Assembly (NCBI RefSeq): GCF_014196115.1
Contig: NZ_JACIDB010000001.1
Span: 930,001-994,000 of the forward strand
Source of the DNA: Sphingomonas aquatilis
GTDB taxonomy: Bacteria; Pseudomonadota; Alphaproteobacteria; Sphingomonadales; Sphingomonadaceae
Direction of reading: 5' to 3'
DNA length: 64,000 bases
Shown here piece by piece: positions 1 through 9,333 of this stretch. Under the pieces are notes generated by a model that worked only from the letters and a program-made list of their open reading frames with translations, was not told the DNA's origin and did not search any database. Within the stretch, counting starts at the first letter, position 1; each line of letters begins with the position of its first letter. A program made the position numbers and the translations under genes.

Positions 1-71
1 GCGGTCAAGCCTTGAGGCGGGGGCGGTGACCTGACGAAGGGGCGGTCGAAATGTCGGCCGCCCCAGTGGCC

Positions 72-323
72 TTATTGTTGGGTCAGGTCCTGGTTCTTGA
101 CCTCGCCGCCGGTGCCGCTGTTGCCGTCGAACTCGCCGGTGTCCGTGAAGCGCACCGGCTCCAGACCGCCTTCGCCGCGCGCGACCGCGTCGGCGCGTGC
201 TTCGACCGCCTGTTCGATATCGCTGCGCTCGTCCTTGCGCGTATCTGCCCGCAGCGCATCGGGATTGCCCTCGGGCGCATCGTCCGGCAGCGCCTCGACC
301 GTGTTGTTGTGCCGATCGGTCAT
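72..323 (-). CDS. small acidic hypothetical protein
   Basis: An 83-residue, strongly hydrophilic protein rich in Asp, Glu, Asn and Arg, with no signal peptide or membrane segment. It starts MTDRHNN and ends KNQDLTQQ. The ATG at 323 is preceded by GGAG, and that RBS sits next to the stop codon of the upstream gene at 325, so the two genes are probably translationally coupled. The frame stays open further upstream, but that part only covers the neighbouring gene out of frame. The composition suggests an intrinsically disordered or stress-type small protein; no family is recognised, so the function is unknown. Confidence 0.6.
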   Translation of the reverse strand: MTDRHNNTVEALPDDAPEGNPDALRADTRKDERSDIEQAVEARADAVARGEGGLEPVRFTDTGEFDGNSGTGGEVKNQDLTQQ

Positions 324-324
324 A

Positions 325-486
325 TCAGATCTCCGCCGGTTGCGACGTGCCGGGGTCGCCGGCGGGCGTGGTGGGCGAGGGGATGTCGACGTCGGGCGTC
401 GGCGGCGTGATTTCGGGCGGCGGTGCGCTCGGCTGGACCGGCTGGCTGGGCTGGGCGGGCGTTTCGGGTGGGGGCTGGGTGGCCAT
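325..486 (-). CDS. small proline-rich hypothetical protein
   Basis: A 53-residue protein that is about one third proline, with runs such as PAQPSQPVQPSAPPPE, and no hydrophobic segment. The ATG at 486 has a strong upstream AGGAGAG. An in-frame ATG at 582 is less likely because it lacks this RBS. It lies directly upstream of the acidic small protein on the same strand, with a 1-base gap. Low complexity prevents a functional call; it is probably disordered. It could be a short linker-like or cell-envelope-associated peptide, but no targeting signal is visible. Confidence 0.5.
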   Translation of the reverse strand: MATQPPPETPAQPSQPVQPSAPPPEITPPTPDVDIPSPTTPAGDPGTSQPAEI

Positions 487-637
487 GGTGACACTCTCCT
501 TCACCCGCCAAACGTCCCGCAGGCCAGCGGGTTGCGGCGCCCCTTGCTTGCACGCGCCGTGCTGGTATAGACGCGCGCCCAAGGGAATGCCCTTCGAAGT
601 ACCGCTTCGATGGGATTCCTATCGGCGGGTCCTTCGT

Positions 638-722
638 GCGGGCGTGGCGGAATTGGTAGACGCAGCAGGTTTAGGTCCTGCCATCGCAAGATGTGGGGGT
701 TCGAGTCCCTTCGCCCGCACCA
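638..722 (+). tRNA. tRNA-Leu (anticodon UAG)
   Basis: An 85-base class II tRNA with a 7-bp acceptor stem (GCGGGCG with CGCCCGC at 712-718), discriminator A and an encoded CCA end. The anticodon stem GCAGG/CCTGC flanks the loop TTTAGGT, which gives anticodon TAG at 672-674. A long variable arm follows, as expected for leucine. The T arm GGGGGTTCGAGTCCC is intact. Confidence 0.97.
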
Positions 723-746
723 GTCCCGCCGCTCCGAGCGCGGGAC
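723..746 (+). terminator. hairpin after tRNA-Leu
   Basis: GTCCCGC at 723-729 pairs with GCGGGAC at 740-746 immediately after the tRNA CCA end, and a five-T run follows at about 759. The distance to the T run is longer than in a classic intrinsic terminator. It may therefore act as a tRNA 3' processing or weak termination site upstream of tig. Confidence 0.4.
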
Positions 747-793
747 GGCAGCTAAAGATTTTTCGTCAGATTTCTCAAGATTGAAGGCCGGAT

Positions 794-2485
794 ATGCAGA
801 CTGTCGAGACGTTGAACGAGGGCCTGAAGCGCACCTACACGCTGACCATCACGCCGAAGGACATCGATGCCAAGGTCGATGCCGAAGTGAAGCGCGTCGC
901 GCCGCAGGTGAAGATGCCCGGCTTCCGTCCCGGCAAGGTGCCCGTGAACCTGGTGCGCAAGATGCACGGCGAGGCGCTGGCCGCCGACGCGCTCAACAGC
1001 GCGATCCAGGAAGGCGTACAGTCGCTGATCGCCGACAAGCAGCTGCGCCCCGCGATGCAGCCGTCGGTCGCGCTGAACGACGATTATGCGCCGGGCAAGG
1101 ACGCGGTCGTCACCGTCGAGATGGAAGTGCTGCCCGCCGTGCCGACCCCGGCGATCGACGCGCTGAAGCTGGAGCGTCTGACCGTGCCCGTCGCCGATGA
1201 AGCGGTGGATGAGCAGCTGCAGAAGTTCGCCGACCAGTCGAAGAAGTGGGACGATGCGGCCGAGGACAAGGCGGCCGAAATGGGCGACCTCGTCACCGTC
1301 GATTTCGTCGGCAAGACCAGCGACGGCGTTGCGTTCGACGGCGGCACCGGCACCGACATGGGCGTCGAGCTCGGCTCGGGTCGCCTCATCCCGGGCTTCG
1401 AAGACCAGCTCGTCGGCGTGAAGCTGGGCGAGGAAAAGACGCTCAACGTCACCTTCCCGGAAGACTATGGCGCCAAGGAACTCGCCGGCCAGCCCGCGAC
1501 GTTCGACATCACCGTCAAGAAGATCCAGGTCGCCGGCGAGAGCAAGATCGACGAGGATCTGGCCAAGAACCTCGGCCTCGAGAGCCTCGAGCAGCTGCGC
1601 GGCCTGATCAAGGGTCAGATCGAGCAGGAGCATAACGGCCTCACCCGCACGCACATGAAGCGCAAGCTGCTCGACCAGCTCGCCGAGGGTCACGATTTCG
1701 AAGTGCCGCCGTCGATGGTCGAAGCCGAATTCGCGCAGATCTGGCAGCAGCTGGAGCACGAAGCGACGCACGAGGAAGACCCCGCCGCGGCGATGGCCGA
1801 GATGGAAGCCGAGCGCGACGATTACCGCAAGATCGCCGAGCGCCGCGTGCGTCTGGGCCTGCTGCTGTCGGAAATCGGCCAGGCGAATGGCGTCGAAGTG
1901 ACCCAGCAGGAAATGAACCGCCTGATCGGTCAGGCCGCGCAGCAGTATCGCGGCGAGGACCAGCGCCGCTTCATCCAGTACATCCAGCAGGAGCCGATGG
2001 CGGCCGCCCAGCTGCGTGCGCCGCTGTATGAGGACAAGGTCGTCGACTTCCTGTTCGGCAAGGCCGAAGTGACCGACCGCGACGCGACCCGCGAAGAGCT
2101 GGAAGCCGCGATCGAGAGCGAAGACGGCTTCGCCACCGGCACGCACAGCCACGACCACGACAACCACAAGCCGCGCAAGTCGTCGAAGAAGGCCGACGCG
2201 GGCGCCAAGGACGAAGGCGGCGAAGCCAAGCCCGCCAAGAAGGCCGCGGCGAAGAAGCCGGCCGCCAAGGGCGAAGACGCCGGCGCGGTCGAAGCGCCCG
2301 CCGGTGACGAGGCGGCTCCCGCCAAGAAGCCGCGCGCCAAGAAGGCTGCCGCTCCGGTCGAGGCCGAAACCGCGGTGACCGAATCGTCGCCGGAAGCGGC
2401 CGAAGCCGCCGAGGGCACCGAAGCCGCCGACGCGCCGGCGAAGAAGCCGCGCGCGAAGAAGTCCGCGGCGAAGACCGAAGGCTGA
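794..2485 (+). CDS. tig: trigger factor with extended C-terminal tail
   Basis: Ribosome-associated chaperone and peptidyl-prolyl isomerase that meets nascent chains at the exit tunnel. The N-terminal ribosome-binding domain carries the signature GFRPGKVP (about residues 43-50). The FKBP-like domain spans about residues 158-243 (DLVTVDFVGK, GSGRLIPGFED), and the helical SurA-like C domain runs to about residue 440. At 563 residues it is over 100 longer than the usual 430-450. From about residue 448 there is a HSHDHDNH stretch followed by a Lys/Ala/Glu-rich tail with two copies of APAKKPRAKK, like histone H1-type linkers. The ATG has GAAGG six bases upstream. It lies upstream of clpP and clpX, as in many bacteria, here with a glycosyltransferase gene inserted between. 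Confidence 0.95.
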   Translation: MQTVETLNEGLKRTYTLTITPKDIDAKVDAEVKRVAPQVKMPGFRPGKVPVNLVRKMHGEALAADALNSAIQEGVQSLIADKQLRPAMQPSVALNDDYAPGKDAVVTVEMEVLPAVPTPAIDALKLERLTVPVADEAVDEQLQKFADQSKKWDDAAEDKAAEMGDLVTVDFVGKTSDGVAFDGGTGTDMGVELGSGRLIPGFEDQLVGVKLGEEKTLNVTFPEDYGAKELAGQPATFDITVKKIQVAGESKIDEDLAKNLGLESLEQLRGLIKGQIEQEHNGLTRTHMKRKLLDQLAEGHDFEVPPSMVEAEFAQIWQQLEHEATHEEDPAAAMAEMEAERDDYRKIAERRVRLGLLLSEIGQANGVEVTQQEMNRLIGQAAQQYRGEDQRRFIQYIQQEPMAAAQLRAPLYEDKVVDFLFGKAEVTDRDATREELEAAIESEDGFATGTHSHDHDNHKPRKSSKKADAGAKDEGGEAKPAKKAAAKKPAAKGEDAGAVEAPAGDEAAPAKKPRAKKAAAPVEAETAVTESSPEAAEAAEGTEAADAPAKKPRAKKSAAKTEG

Positions 2486-2525
2486 TCATGATCGGGGGAG
2501 GGGGCTGCGGCTTCCTTCCCTTCTT

Positions 2526-2627
2526 CGTCATCCCGGCGAACGCCGGGATCCATGGACGCGCGCGGCTAGCGGTGGACCCGCTCCCGATGTTCCGTATCCA
2601 TGGATCTCGGCGTCCGCCGGGATGACG
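2526..2627. repeat. palindromic interspersed repeat (REP-like)
   Basis: CGTCATCCCGGCG at 2526-2538 is the exact inverse of CGCCGGGATGACG at 2615-2627. Each arm also contains its own small palindrome, with ATCCATGGA in both halves. The element fills the gap between tig and the glycosyltransferase gene. An upstream ATG at 2600 that would extend the glycosyltransferase lies inside the repeat and is not a real start. It probably also forms an RNA hairpin that limits read-through from tig. Confidence 0.75.
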
Positions 2628-2662
2628 AGTATCTGGGTATACGGCTCCGTGAAGGTGGAGGC

Positions 2663-3604
2663 ATGAGCATCGTGACGCAGCCGACGATCGCAGTCCTGCT
2701 GCCCTGTTACAACGAGGCCGCCGCGATCGGACAGACGGTGGCCGGCTTTCACGCCGCGCTGCCGGATGCGACCATCTACGTCTACGACAACAATTCCACC
2801 GACGCGACGATCGCCGTTGCGCGTGAGGCTGGCGCGGTCGTCCGCACCGAACGCATCCAGGGCAAGGGCAACGTCGTCCGCCGGATGTTCGCGGACATCG
2901 ATGCCGACGTCTATGTGATGGCCGATGGCGACGCGACCTATGACGCGGCCTCGGCGCCGGCGCTGGTCGCGCGGCTGCTGTCCGAGCAATGCGACATGAT
3001 CGTCGGCAGCCGGGTCAGCCAGGTGCAGGAAAGCTACCGCCGCGGCCATCGCTTCGGCAATGCGCTGCTCACCGGCATGTTGGCGCGCCTGTTCGGGCGC
3101 AGCTTCACCGACATCCTGTCCGGCTATCGTGTATTTTCGCGTCGGTTCGTCAAAAGCTTCCCATCGCTGTCGTCGGGCTTCGAGATCGAGACCGAGATCA
3201 GCGTCCACGCGCTCGAACTCAAAATGCCCTGTGCCGAGATCGAAACGCCCTATTACGCGCGTCCCGAAGGCTCGGCGTCGAAGCTCAGCACCTATGGCGA
3301 CGGCTTCCGCATCCTCAACACCATTCTGACGCTCTATCGGATCGAACGGCCGTTGCTGTTCTTTGGCGCGATCGGCGCGCTGTTCGCGGCGGTGGCGGTC
3401 GTCCTCGGCGTACCGCTGGCGATTACGTACATGCACACGCATCTGGTGCCGCGTTTCCCCACCGCGGTGCTCATCACCGGGCTGATGATCATTGCCGCGC
3501 TGTGCGGCTTTGCGGGGCTGATCCTCGATACGGTGGTGCGCGGCCGGCGTGAGGTGCGTCGGCTTGCCTATCTGGGACACAAGGCGCCCCAAAGCGGGGC
3601 TTGA
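2663..3604 (+). CDS. family 2 glycosyltransferase, membrane anchored
   Basis: A 313-residue GT-A fold transferase of the dolichol-phosphate mannosyltransferase (DPM1/GtrB-like) type. It opens with [16 protein letters not shown], has NNSTDAT for the nucleotide-sugar site, and the metal-binding ADGDATYD at about residue 85-93. Two C-terminal membrane segments (about 225-250 and 270-295) suggest that it sits in the inner membrane and loads a sugar onto a polyprenyl phosphate. The start is the ATG preceded by GGTGGAGGC. Sugar and acceptor cannot be read from the sequence. It sits between tig and clpP, which it is not functionally linked to. Confidence 0.85.
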   Translation: MSIVTQPTIAVLLPCYNEAAAIGQTVAGFHAALPDATIYVYDNNSTDATIAVAREAGAVVRTERIQGKGNVVRRMFADIDADVYVMADGDATYDAASAPALVARLLSEQCDMIVGSRVSQVQESYRRGHRFGNALLTGMLARLFGRSFTDILSGYRVFSRRFVKSFPSLSSGFEIETEISVHALELKMPCAEIETPYYARPEGSASKLSTYGDGFRILNTILTLYRIERPLLFFGAIGALFAAVAVVLGVPLAITYMHTHLVPRFPTAVLITGLMIIAALCGFAGLILDTVVRGRREVRRLAYLGHKAPQSGA

Positions 3605-3659
3605 ACTCCCCCGCGCGAGCGCCGATGTTGGCGGCCTCAAGGGCATAAGAGAGACTTTC

Positions 3660-4349
3660 ATGCACAATCCGTTCGAGACCGGTGATTTCGCGAACCATCT
3701 GGGGCGCGCAGGCCTTGGCTTGCAGCAGACCCAGGCTGGCCTCGTGCCGATCGTGATCGAACAGTCGAACCGCGGCGAACGCTCGTTCGACATCTTCAGC
3801 CGCCTGCTGCGCGAGCGGATCATCTTCGTCACCGGCGGTGTCGAGGACGGCATGGCCAGCCTGATCACCGCGCAGCTGCTCTTCCTCGAGTCCGAGAACC
3901 CGAAGAAGGACATCTTCATGTACATCAACTCGCCGGGCGGCGTCGTCACGGCGGGCATGGCGATCCACGACACGATGCAGTATATCCGTCCGCGCGTCGG
4001 CACGGTGTGCATCGGTCAGGCGGCGTCGATGGGCAGCTTCCTGCTTGCCAGCGGCGAACCGGGCTTGCGCGTCGCGCTCACCAACGCGCGCATCATGATC
4101 CACCAGCCGTCGGGCGGCGCACAGGGCATGGCCAGCGATATCGAAATCCAGGCCAAGGAAATCCTGCGCATCCGCAAGCGGATGAACGACCTGTACGCGC
4201 AGTACACCGGCCAGCCGCTCGAGGAGATCGAGCGTCGCATGGACCGCGACACGTTCCTGGAAGCCAATGAAGCCAAGGAGTTCGGCCTGGTCGACGAGGT
4301 GTTCGACAAGCGTCCGACCCCGGCCGAAGACGTCGCCCAAGCGGCCTGA
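3660..4349 (+). CDS. clpP: ATP-dependent Clp protease proteolytic subunit
   Basis: Serine peptidase of family S14 that forms the double-ring chamber of ClpXP/ClpAP in the cytoplasm. The catalytic triad is visible as Ser123 (GQAASMGS), His148 (IMIHQPSGG) and Asp197 (RDTFL). The oligomer signature INSPGG is at about residues 90-95. Length of 229 residues is normal when the start is [10 protein letters not shown]; a longer in-frame start at 3549 would run into the preceding gene and adds unrelated sequence. The RBS is weak (AAGAGAGAC). clpX follows 112 bases downstream across three hairpins. Confidence 0.97.
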   Translation: MHNPFETGDFANHLGRAGLGLQQTQAGLVPIVIEQSNRGERSFDIFSRLLRERIIFVTGGVEDGMASLITAQLLFLESENPKKDIFMYINSPGGVVTAGMAIHDTMQYIRPRVGTVCIGQAASMGSFLLASGEPGLRVALTNARIMIHQPSGGAQGMASDIEIQAKEILRIRKRMNDLYAQYTGQPLEEIERRMDRDTFLEANEAKEFGLVDEVFDKRPTPAEDVAQAA

Positions 4350-4352
4350 GAA

Positions 4353-4446
4353 CACGCCTGGGCGTGACTTTAGTGACTTTTCGACGTTGTGATATGCGTA
4401 CCGGCCGGTCTACCATGACCGGCCTCACCAGCGGGGAAAGCCCCGC
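4353..4446 (+). promoter_or_regulatory. three tandem hairpins between clpP and clpX
   Basis: CACGC/GCGTG (4353-4357 with 4362-4366), GGCCGGTC/GACCGGCC (4403-4410 with 4417-4424, 8 bp, perfect) and GCGGGG/CCCCGC (4431-4436 with 4441-4446) follow one another. The last ends just before the clpX RBS (AAGGAAG). They may set the ratio of clpP and clpX expression by partial termination or RNA processing; this is inferred from position only. Confidence 0.5.
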
Positions 4447-4461
4447 GACAAGGAAGTGTGA

Positions 4462-5733
<1,272 letters not shown>

Positions 5734-5755
5734 GATTTGAAGACGGTAAGGGAAG

Positions 5756-5782
5756 GGGCGTCGCGAAAGCGGCGCCCTTTTT
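5756..5782 (+). terminator. rho-independent terminator after clpX
   Basis: GGGCGTCGC (5756-5764) pairs with GCGGCGCCC (5769-5777), with one G-U pair, around a GAAA tetraloop. TTTTT follows at 5778-5782. This is a textbook intrinsic terminator 23 bases after the clpX stop. Confidence 0.9.
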
Positions 5783-5825
5783 CGTTTCGGATTTGCGAGC
5801 TTGGCTATGGCGGCCACCCTCACGC

Positions 5826-5932
5826 CGTCACCCCGGACTTGGTCCGGGGTCCACCCCGCGGCGAGGGGAAGGCCAGAGGCTCTATCGGCACCCTTGCGGC
5901 TCGGTGGACCCCGGAACCAGTCCGGGGTGACG
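5826..5932. repeat. palindromic interspersed repeat with 30-base arms
   Basis: The arm beginning CGTCACCCCGGACTTGGTCC at 5826 is mirrored by the arm ending AGTCCGGGGTGACG at 5932. Each arm is itself a hairpin (CCCCGGACTTGGTCCGGGG). It occupies the gap between clpX and the next gene. The sequence differs from the repeat after tig but has the same architecture. Confidence 0.7.
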
Positions 5933-6023
5933 AAGAAGGGAATGCTCCCCAAGGACCCGCCACCCAAACCCGTCGTTAACGCCCCGTCCGCCATAACCGG
6001 CGCCGACGACACAGGAGCAATGC

Positions 6024-6560
6024 GTGGTAGGAACCCGGATCGAAACGGCACCGGCCCAGAGCCCCGGCTGGCGCGGCGGTGCGGGGCCGCTCGCGATCCT
6101 GCCGCGCGTCCTCTTCCGTGACGAACGGCCGTGGCTGGCGATCCTGGTCGGCTGGCTGCTGACGATCGCGGGCAGCACATTGATCGGCTGGATCGTCGCC
6201 CGTATCGCGCCCGACAATAGCGGCCCCGACTTCGGCGACGTCTCGGGCGCCACCAAGCTGTTCCTGATCGCGCTGTTCAGCCCCGTGGTGGAGACGCTGA
6301 TCATGGCCGGCGTCCTCAGCCTGCTGCTCCGCTTCCTGCGGCCGTGGCACGCGGTCGTCGCCAGCGCCTTGCTATGGGGCATCGCGCATAGCCTGTCCTC
6401 GCCCTGGTGGGGCGTGGTGATCTGGTGGCCGTTCCTGATCTTCTCGACGCTCTACGTCACCTGGCGCCCCCACGGCGCTTGGCGCGCCATGGCCATCGTC
6501 GCCTCGGTTCACATCCTACAGAACCTGTTCCCGGCGCTTCTGATCGTTATGGGCAAATGA
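6024..6560 (+). CDS. CPBP-like intramembrane protein
   Basis: A 178-residue membrane protein with about four to five hydrophobic segments. It resembles the CPBP/CAAX protease (Abi) family. Motif 1, normally EExxxR, is reduced to VVETLIMAG, so one Glu and the Arg are missing. The motif 2 histidine (GIAHSL) and the motif 3 HxxxN (VHILQN) remain. The GTG start at 6024 has AGGAG at 6013-6017 with ideal spacing; an ATG at 6020 in another frame is only two bases from the RBS. Because of the altered first motif, peptidase activity is doubtful. Confidence 0.65.
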   Translation: MVGTRIETAPAQSPGWRGGAGPLAILPRVLFRDERPWLAILVGWLLTIAGSTLIGWIVARIAPDNSGPDFGDVSGATKLFLIALFSPVVETLIMAGVLSLLLRFLRPWHAVVASALLWGIAHSLSSPWWGVVIWWPFLIFSTLYVTWRPHGAWRAMAIVASVHILQNLFPALLIVMGK

Positions 6561-6634
6561 TCGTGATGTACCGTCGCCGCTGGCGAAAGGCTGTATACTC
6601 GCATAGGATGGGTTAAACCCTTGCGAGCAATACC

Positions 6635-7282
6635 ATGTCCTCCCTCTCGGTTGCCTACCAGCGCGATGGCTATGTCGCTTTACCTGCACTTTTTCCGCCA
6701 GAGGTGCTGCTCGCCTTTTACCGTATGATGCAGGGCGATCTTCAGGCGGCCGGACGTCCCCTGCAGAGCTTTACCGCCCGCGGGCCCCTGCTCCGCCAGC
6801 CGGCGGTCGAGGTCTATGCATTGCAATATACGCCGATGCTGACGTTCCTATGGGGGCTGACCCCGCGCGTTGCGGAGGTGGTGGGTCGGCCACTGCTGCC
6901 GACCTACGCCTACTTCCGAGCCTATCAGCAGGGCGACGTGTGCCGCGTCCATTCCGATCGTCAGGCCTGCGAACACAGCCTGTCACTCACCATCGCTTAT
7001 GGCGACGACCGTCCCTGGGCATTGTCGGTGGCGACCGAACGGACAGATGCGCCACAACCCGTCGTCGCCGACGACTTCGGCGATCAATCCCATGGGTCGG
7101 TAGCTATGCAGCCGGGCGACGGGGTTCTCTACCAGGGCACGCATCATCGCCACGGGCGGCTGGATCCCAACCCGAACAGTTGGTCGGCACATCTGTTTCT
7201 ACACTGGGTAGAAAGGGACGGACGCTACAGGGATCAGGCCTTCGACCGGCCGGCGCAAGAGCGAGCCGCGCGGGCACGGTGA
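6635..7282 (+). CDS. 2-oxoglutarate/Fe(II)-dependent oxygenase-like protein
   Basis: A 215-residue protein with the double-stranded beta-helix metal site of 2OG-Fe(II) oxygenases. His106-x-Asp108 (VHSDRQ) gives two ligands. A later histidine in QGTHHRHGR (about 170-173) gives the third, and the Arg after it may bind 2-oxoglutarate. No signal peptide or membrane segment. The substrate is unknown; distant similarity to phytanoyl-CoA dioxygenase-like or prolyl hydroxylase-like proteins is possible. It stands alone, with a CPBP-like gene upstream and a non-coding or decayed stretch downstream. Confidence 0.6.
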   Translation: MSSLSVAYQRDGYVALPALFPPEVLLAFYRMMQGDLQAAGRPLQSFTARGPLLRQPAVEVYALQYTPMLTFLWGLTPRVAEVVGRPLLPTYAYFRAYQQGDVCRVHSDRQACEHSLSLTIAYGDDRPWALSVATERTDAPQPVVADDFGDQSHGSVAMQPGDGVLYQGTHHRHGRLDPNPNSWSAHLFLHWVERDGRYRDQAFDRPAQERAARAR

Positions 7283-7570
7283 GGCTTTCCCCGGCGGCTT
7301 GGCGAATTTGAGAGCGGTGGCCAGCATCGCGATCTGGCCGATCTCCTTCATTGCCGCGTTGAGCAGCCTGTCGCGATAACGCGGGTCGGGCGCGCGATTG
7401 CCTCGGGCCCGGGGTGATGCCGCTTGTAGGCGCGGGTATCGCCCTCCACGCCGCTGATCGCGAGGTGCAACCTAGAGCAGCGGTAGGTGAAGCCGTTCCG
7501 CGCGAGAAGCTCGTCATGGGGAGCTTTCGTGGCGTTGGAGCATTGGCTTTGCGTAACGATCCGGGAGGCG
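7283..7570 (-). other. intergenic stretch with possible decayed gene on minus strand
   Basis: This 288-base gap has no convincing intact gene. On the minus strand, one frame reads ELLARNGFTYRCSRLHLA and SGVEGDTRAYKRHH. A second frame continues as YRDRLLNAAMKEIGQIAMLA. Both look like protein rather than random shadow, and they join only through a frameshift near 7390. No family was recognised. It may be a frameshifted remnant of a small gene, or chance. Confidence 0.25.
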
Positions 7571-8698
7571 ATGACAGACGTGGCAGGAGCAGCGAACGAC
7601 GGCACGGTGGCGCAGGGTGGCAAGGGGTGGCTGGGCTTGCCCCTGTGGTCGCTGGCGTTTCCGATCGTGGGCGTGCCGGCGGTGCTCGTGTCGCTGTATG
7701 CCATGGGGACGGTCGGGTTGATCGCCGCTGCGGTGATCCTGATCGGAGCGGTCGTGTCGGCGGTGCATCAGGCCGAAGTCGTCGCGCACCGCGTTGGCGA
7801 ACCCTTCGGCACGTTGGTGCTGGCGGTCGCGGTGACGGTGATCGAGGTATCGCTGATCGTCTCGCTGATGGTGTCGGGATCGGGCGACGTGTCCGCCCTG
7901 GCGCGCGACACGGTATTCGCCGCGATCATGATCATCCTGACCTTCATCATCGGGCTGTGCCTGCTGACCGGCGGGGTTATGCACGGCGAGCAACGCTTCA
8001 CGCTGCGCGGGATCAGCGCGGCGCTGGCGACGCTGGCGGCGCTGACCGTCCTGTCGCTGATCCTGCCCAATTACACCACCAGCGCCGCGGGGCCGACCTA
8101 TGCCCCCTCGCAATTGATCTTCGTCGCGGTGGTCAGCCTCGTGCTCTACGGCACGTTCGTGTTGGTGCAGACGGTGCGGCACCGCGACTATTTCCTGCCC
8201 GCGGGCGATGTCGAGCCGGAGGCGCATGTCGCGCCGCCCAGTGACCAGACCGCATGGGCGGCGTTCGGCGTCCTGCTCGTCGCGCTGGTCGTCGTCGTGT
8301 TGCTTGCCAAGGGGCTGTCGGCGAAGATCGAACAGGCGGTGATCTCGGCGGGCCTGCCGCTCGCCGTGGTCGGCGTGATGATCGCCGGACTGGTGCTGGC
8401 GCCCGAAAGCCTCGCGGCGTTCAATGCGGCGCGGCGCGACCGGTTGCAGACCAGCCTGAACCTGGCGCTGGGATCGGCTCTGGCGACGATCGGCCTGACG
8501 ATTCCGGCGGTCGCGATCGTCAGCCTGGTGCTGGGGTTGCCGCTGGCGCTCGGCATCGGCGCCAAGGCGATGACGCTGCTGGCGCTGTCGCTGTTCGTGA
8601 CGACGATCTCATTGGGGACCGGGCGGACGACGATCTTGCAGGGGGTCGTCCACCTCGTCATCTTCGCCGCCTATCTGTTCACGACAGTGGTGCCCTGA
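7571..8698 (+). CDS. chaA: ChaA-type calcium/sodium-proton antiporter
   Basis: A 375-residue inner membrane antiporter of the CaCA superfamily with about eleven hydrophobic segments. The two internal repeats carry the acidic ion-binding motifs GEPFGTLVLAVAVTVIEVSL (about 76-95) and, in the second half, LGSALATIGLTIPAVAIVSL. The central GDVEPEAHVAPPSD loop is acidic, as in ChaA. It exports cations in exchange for protons, and is involved in calcium, sodium and pH balance. The ATG follows GGGAGGCG; a longer in-frame start at 7487 lacks an RBS. The next gene starts four bases downstream. Confidence 0.88.
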   Translation: MTDVAGAANDGTVAQGGKGWLGLPLWSLAFPIVGVPAVLVSLYAMGTVGLIAAAVILIGAVVSAVHQAEVVAHRVGEPFGTLVLAVAVTVIEVSLIVSLMVSGSGDVSALARDTVFAAIMIILTFIIGLCLLTGGVMHGEQRFTLRGISAALATLAALTVLSLILPNYTTSAAGPTYAPSQLIFVAVVSLVLYGTFVLVQTVRHRDYFLPAGDVEPEAHVAPPSDQTAWAAFGVLLVALVVVVLLAKGLSAKIEQAVISAGLPLAVVGVMIAGLVLAPESLAAFNAARRDRLQTSLNLALGSALATIGLTIPAVAIVSLVLGLPLALGIGAKAMTLLALSLFVTTISLGTGRTTILQGVVHLVIFAAYLFTTVVP

Positions 8699-8702
8699 CG
8701 TC

Positions 8703-9287
8703 ATGCGGCTTGCGACGGGACGCGATCGGAGTGCGGTTGCCGGCATGCTGGCGCGCGCCTTTCAGGACGATCCGGCGTTCGGATATATCTTTCCCGATCC
8801 GGCGACGCGGGCGCGGCAGCTGCCGCGGCTGTTCAGGCTGCTGTATGACAGCGACGGTGCTGCGGGGATGCGGCTGGTGAGCGAGGGCGGCGAAGCGACG
8901 ACGCTGTGGCGCGGGCCGGGACGGGCCGCCATGGGGTGGGGCGAGATCGTCCGCCATCTGCTACCCTTCGTGGGCGCCCTGGGGACGGCCATACCACGCG
9001 CCTTGCAGGTCAGCGGCGCGGTAGAGGCGCATATGCCGCAGGGCGACTTCTGGTATCTGCACATCGCCGGATGCGATCCCGCGGCGCAGGGCCGGGGTTA
9101 CGGTCGACGCGCGCTAGTGGCCGGGTTGGAGCGGGCGGCGGGGCGAACGCCCTGCTATCTGGAAACCGCGACCGAACGTAATCTGGGATTCTATGCGAGC
9201 GTGGGGTTTGCGGTGATCGACGAATGGCGCGTCGGACGCGACGGTCCGCGCTTCTGGTCGATGCTGCGCCCTGCTGATCGGCGGTGA
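8703..9287 (+). CDS. GNAT family N-acetyltransferase
   Basis: A 194-residue acetyl-CoA-dependent acyltransferase. The C-terminal half has the acetyl-CoA binding loop GRGYGRRA (about 138-145), then CYLETATERNLGFYASVGF, typical of motif A/B in this family. The N-terminal half (AFQDDPAFGYIFPD) resembles the subgroup of small-molecule acetyltransferases of unknown substrate. It starts four bases after chaA and is probably co-transcribed with it. Confidence 0.8.
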   Translation: MRLATGRDRSAVAGMLARAFQDDPAFGYIFPDPATRARQLPRLFRLLYDSDGAAGMRLVSEGGEATTLWRGPGRAAMGWGEIVRHLLPFVGALGTAIPRALQVSGAVEAHMPQGDFWYLHIAGCDPAAQGRGYGRRALVAGLERAAGRTPCYLETATERNLGFYASVGFAVIDEWRVGRDGPRFWSMLRPADRR

Positions 9288-9289
9288 AG

Positions 9290-9320
9290 GGGCGGGGCAA
9301 GCGCCTGGCGTGCCCCGCCC
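9290..9320. terminator. convergent hairpin between GNAT and thiolase genes
   Basis: GGGCGGGGCA (9290-9299) pairs perfectly with TGCCCCGCCC (9311-9320) in the gap between two convergent genes. There is no T run on either side, so it may be a stalling or stability hairpin rather than a full intrinsic terminator. Confidence 0.5.
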
Positions 9321-9333
9321 GAGACGGTCGCCC

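Noticed and set aside
752..2167. Long open frame on the minus strand opposite tig
   Set aside because: It mirrors the tig gene in a high-GC genome, has low-complexity Leu/Ala/Arg/Asp composition and no motif; tig is certain.
2600..2662. Upstream ATG extending the glycosyltransferase
   Set aside because: It lies in the palindromic repeat and encodes repeat-derived peptide; the ATG at 2663 has a proper RBS and begins the conserved fold.
2528..4012. Long minus-strand open frame opposite the glycosyltransferase and clpP
   Set aside because: Crosses two well-supported plus-strand genes and a repeat, with no recognisable domain.
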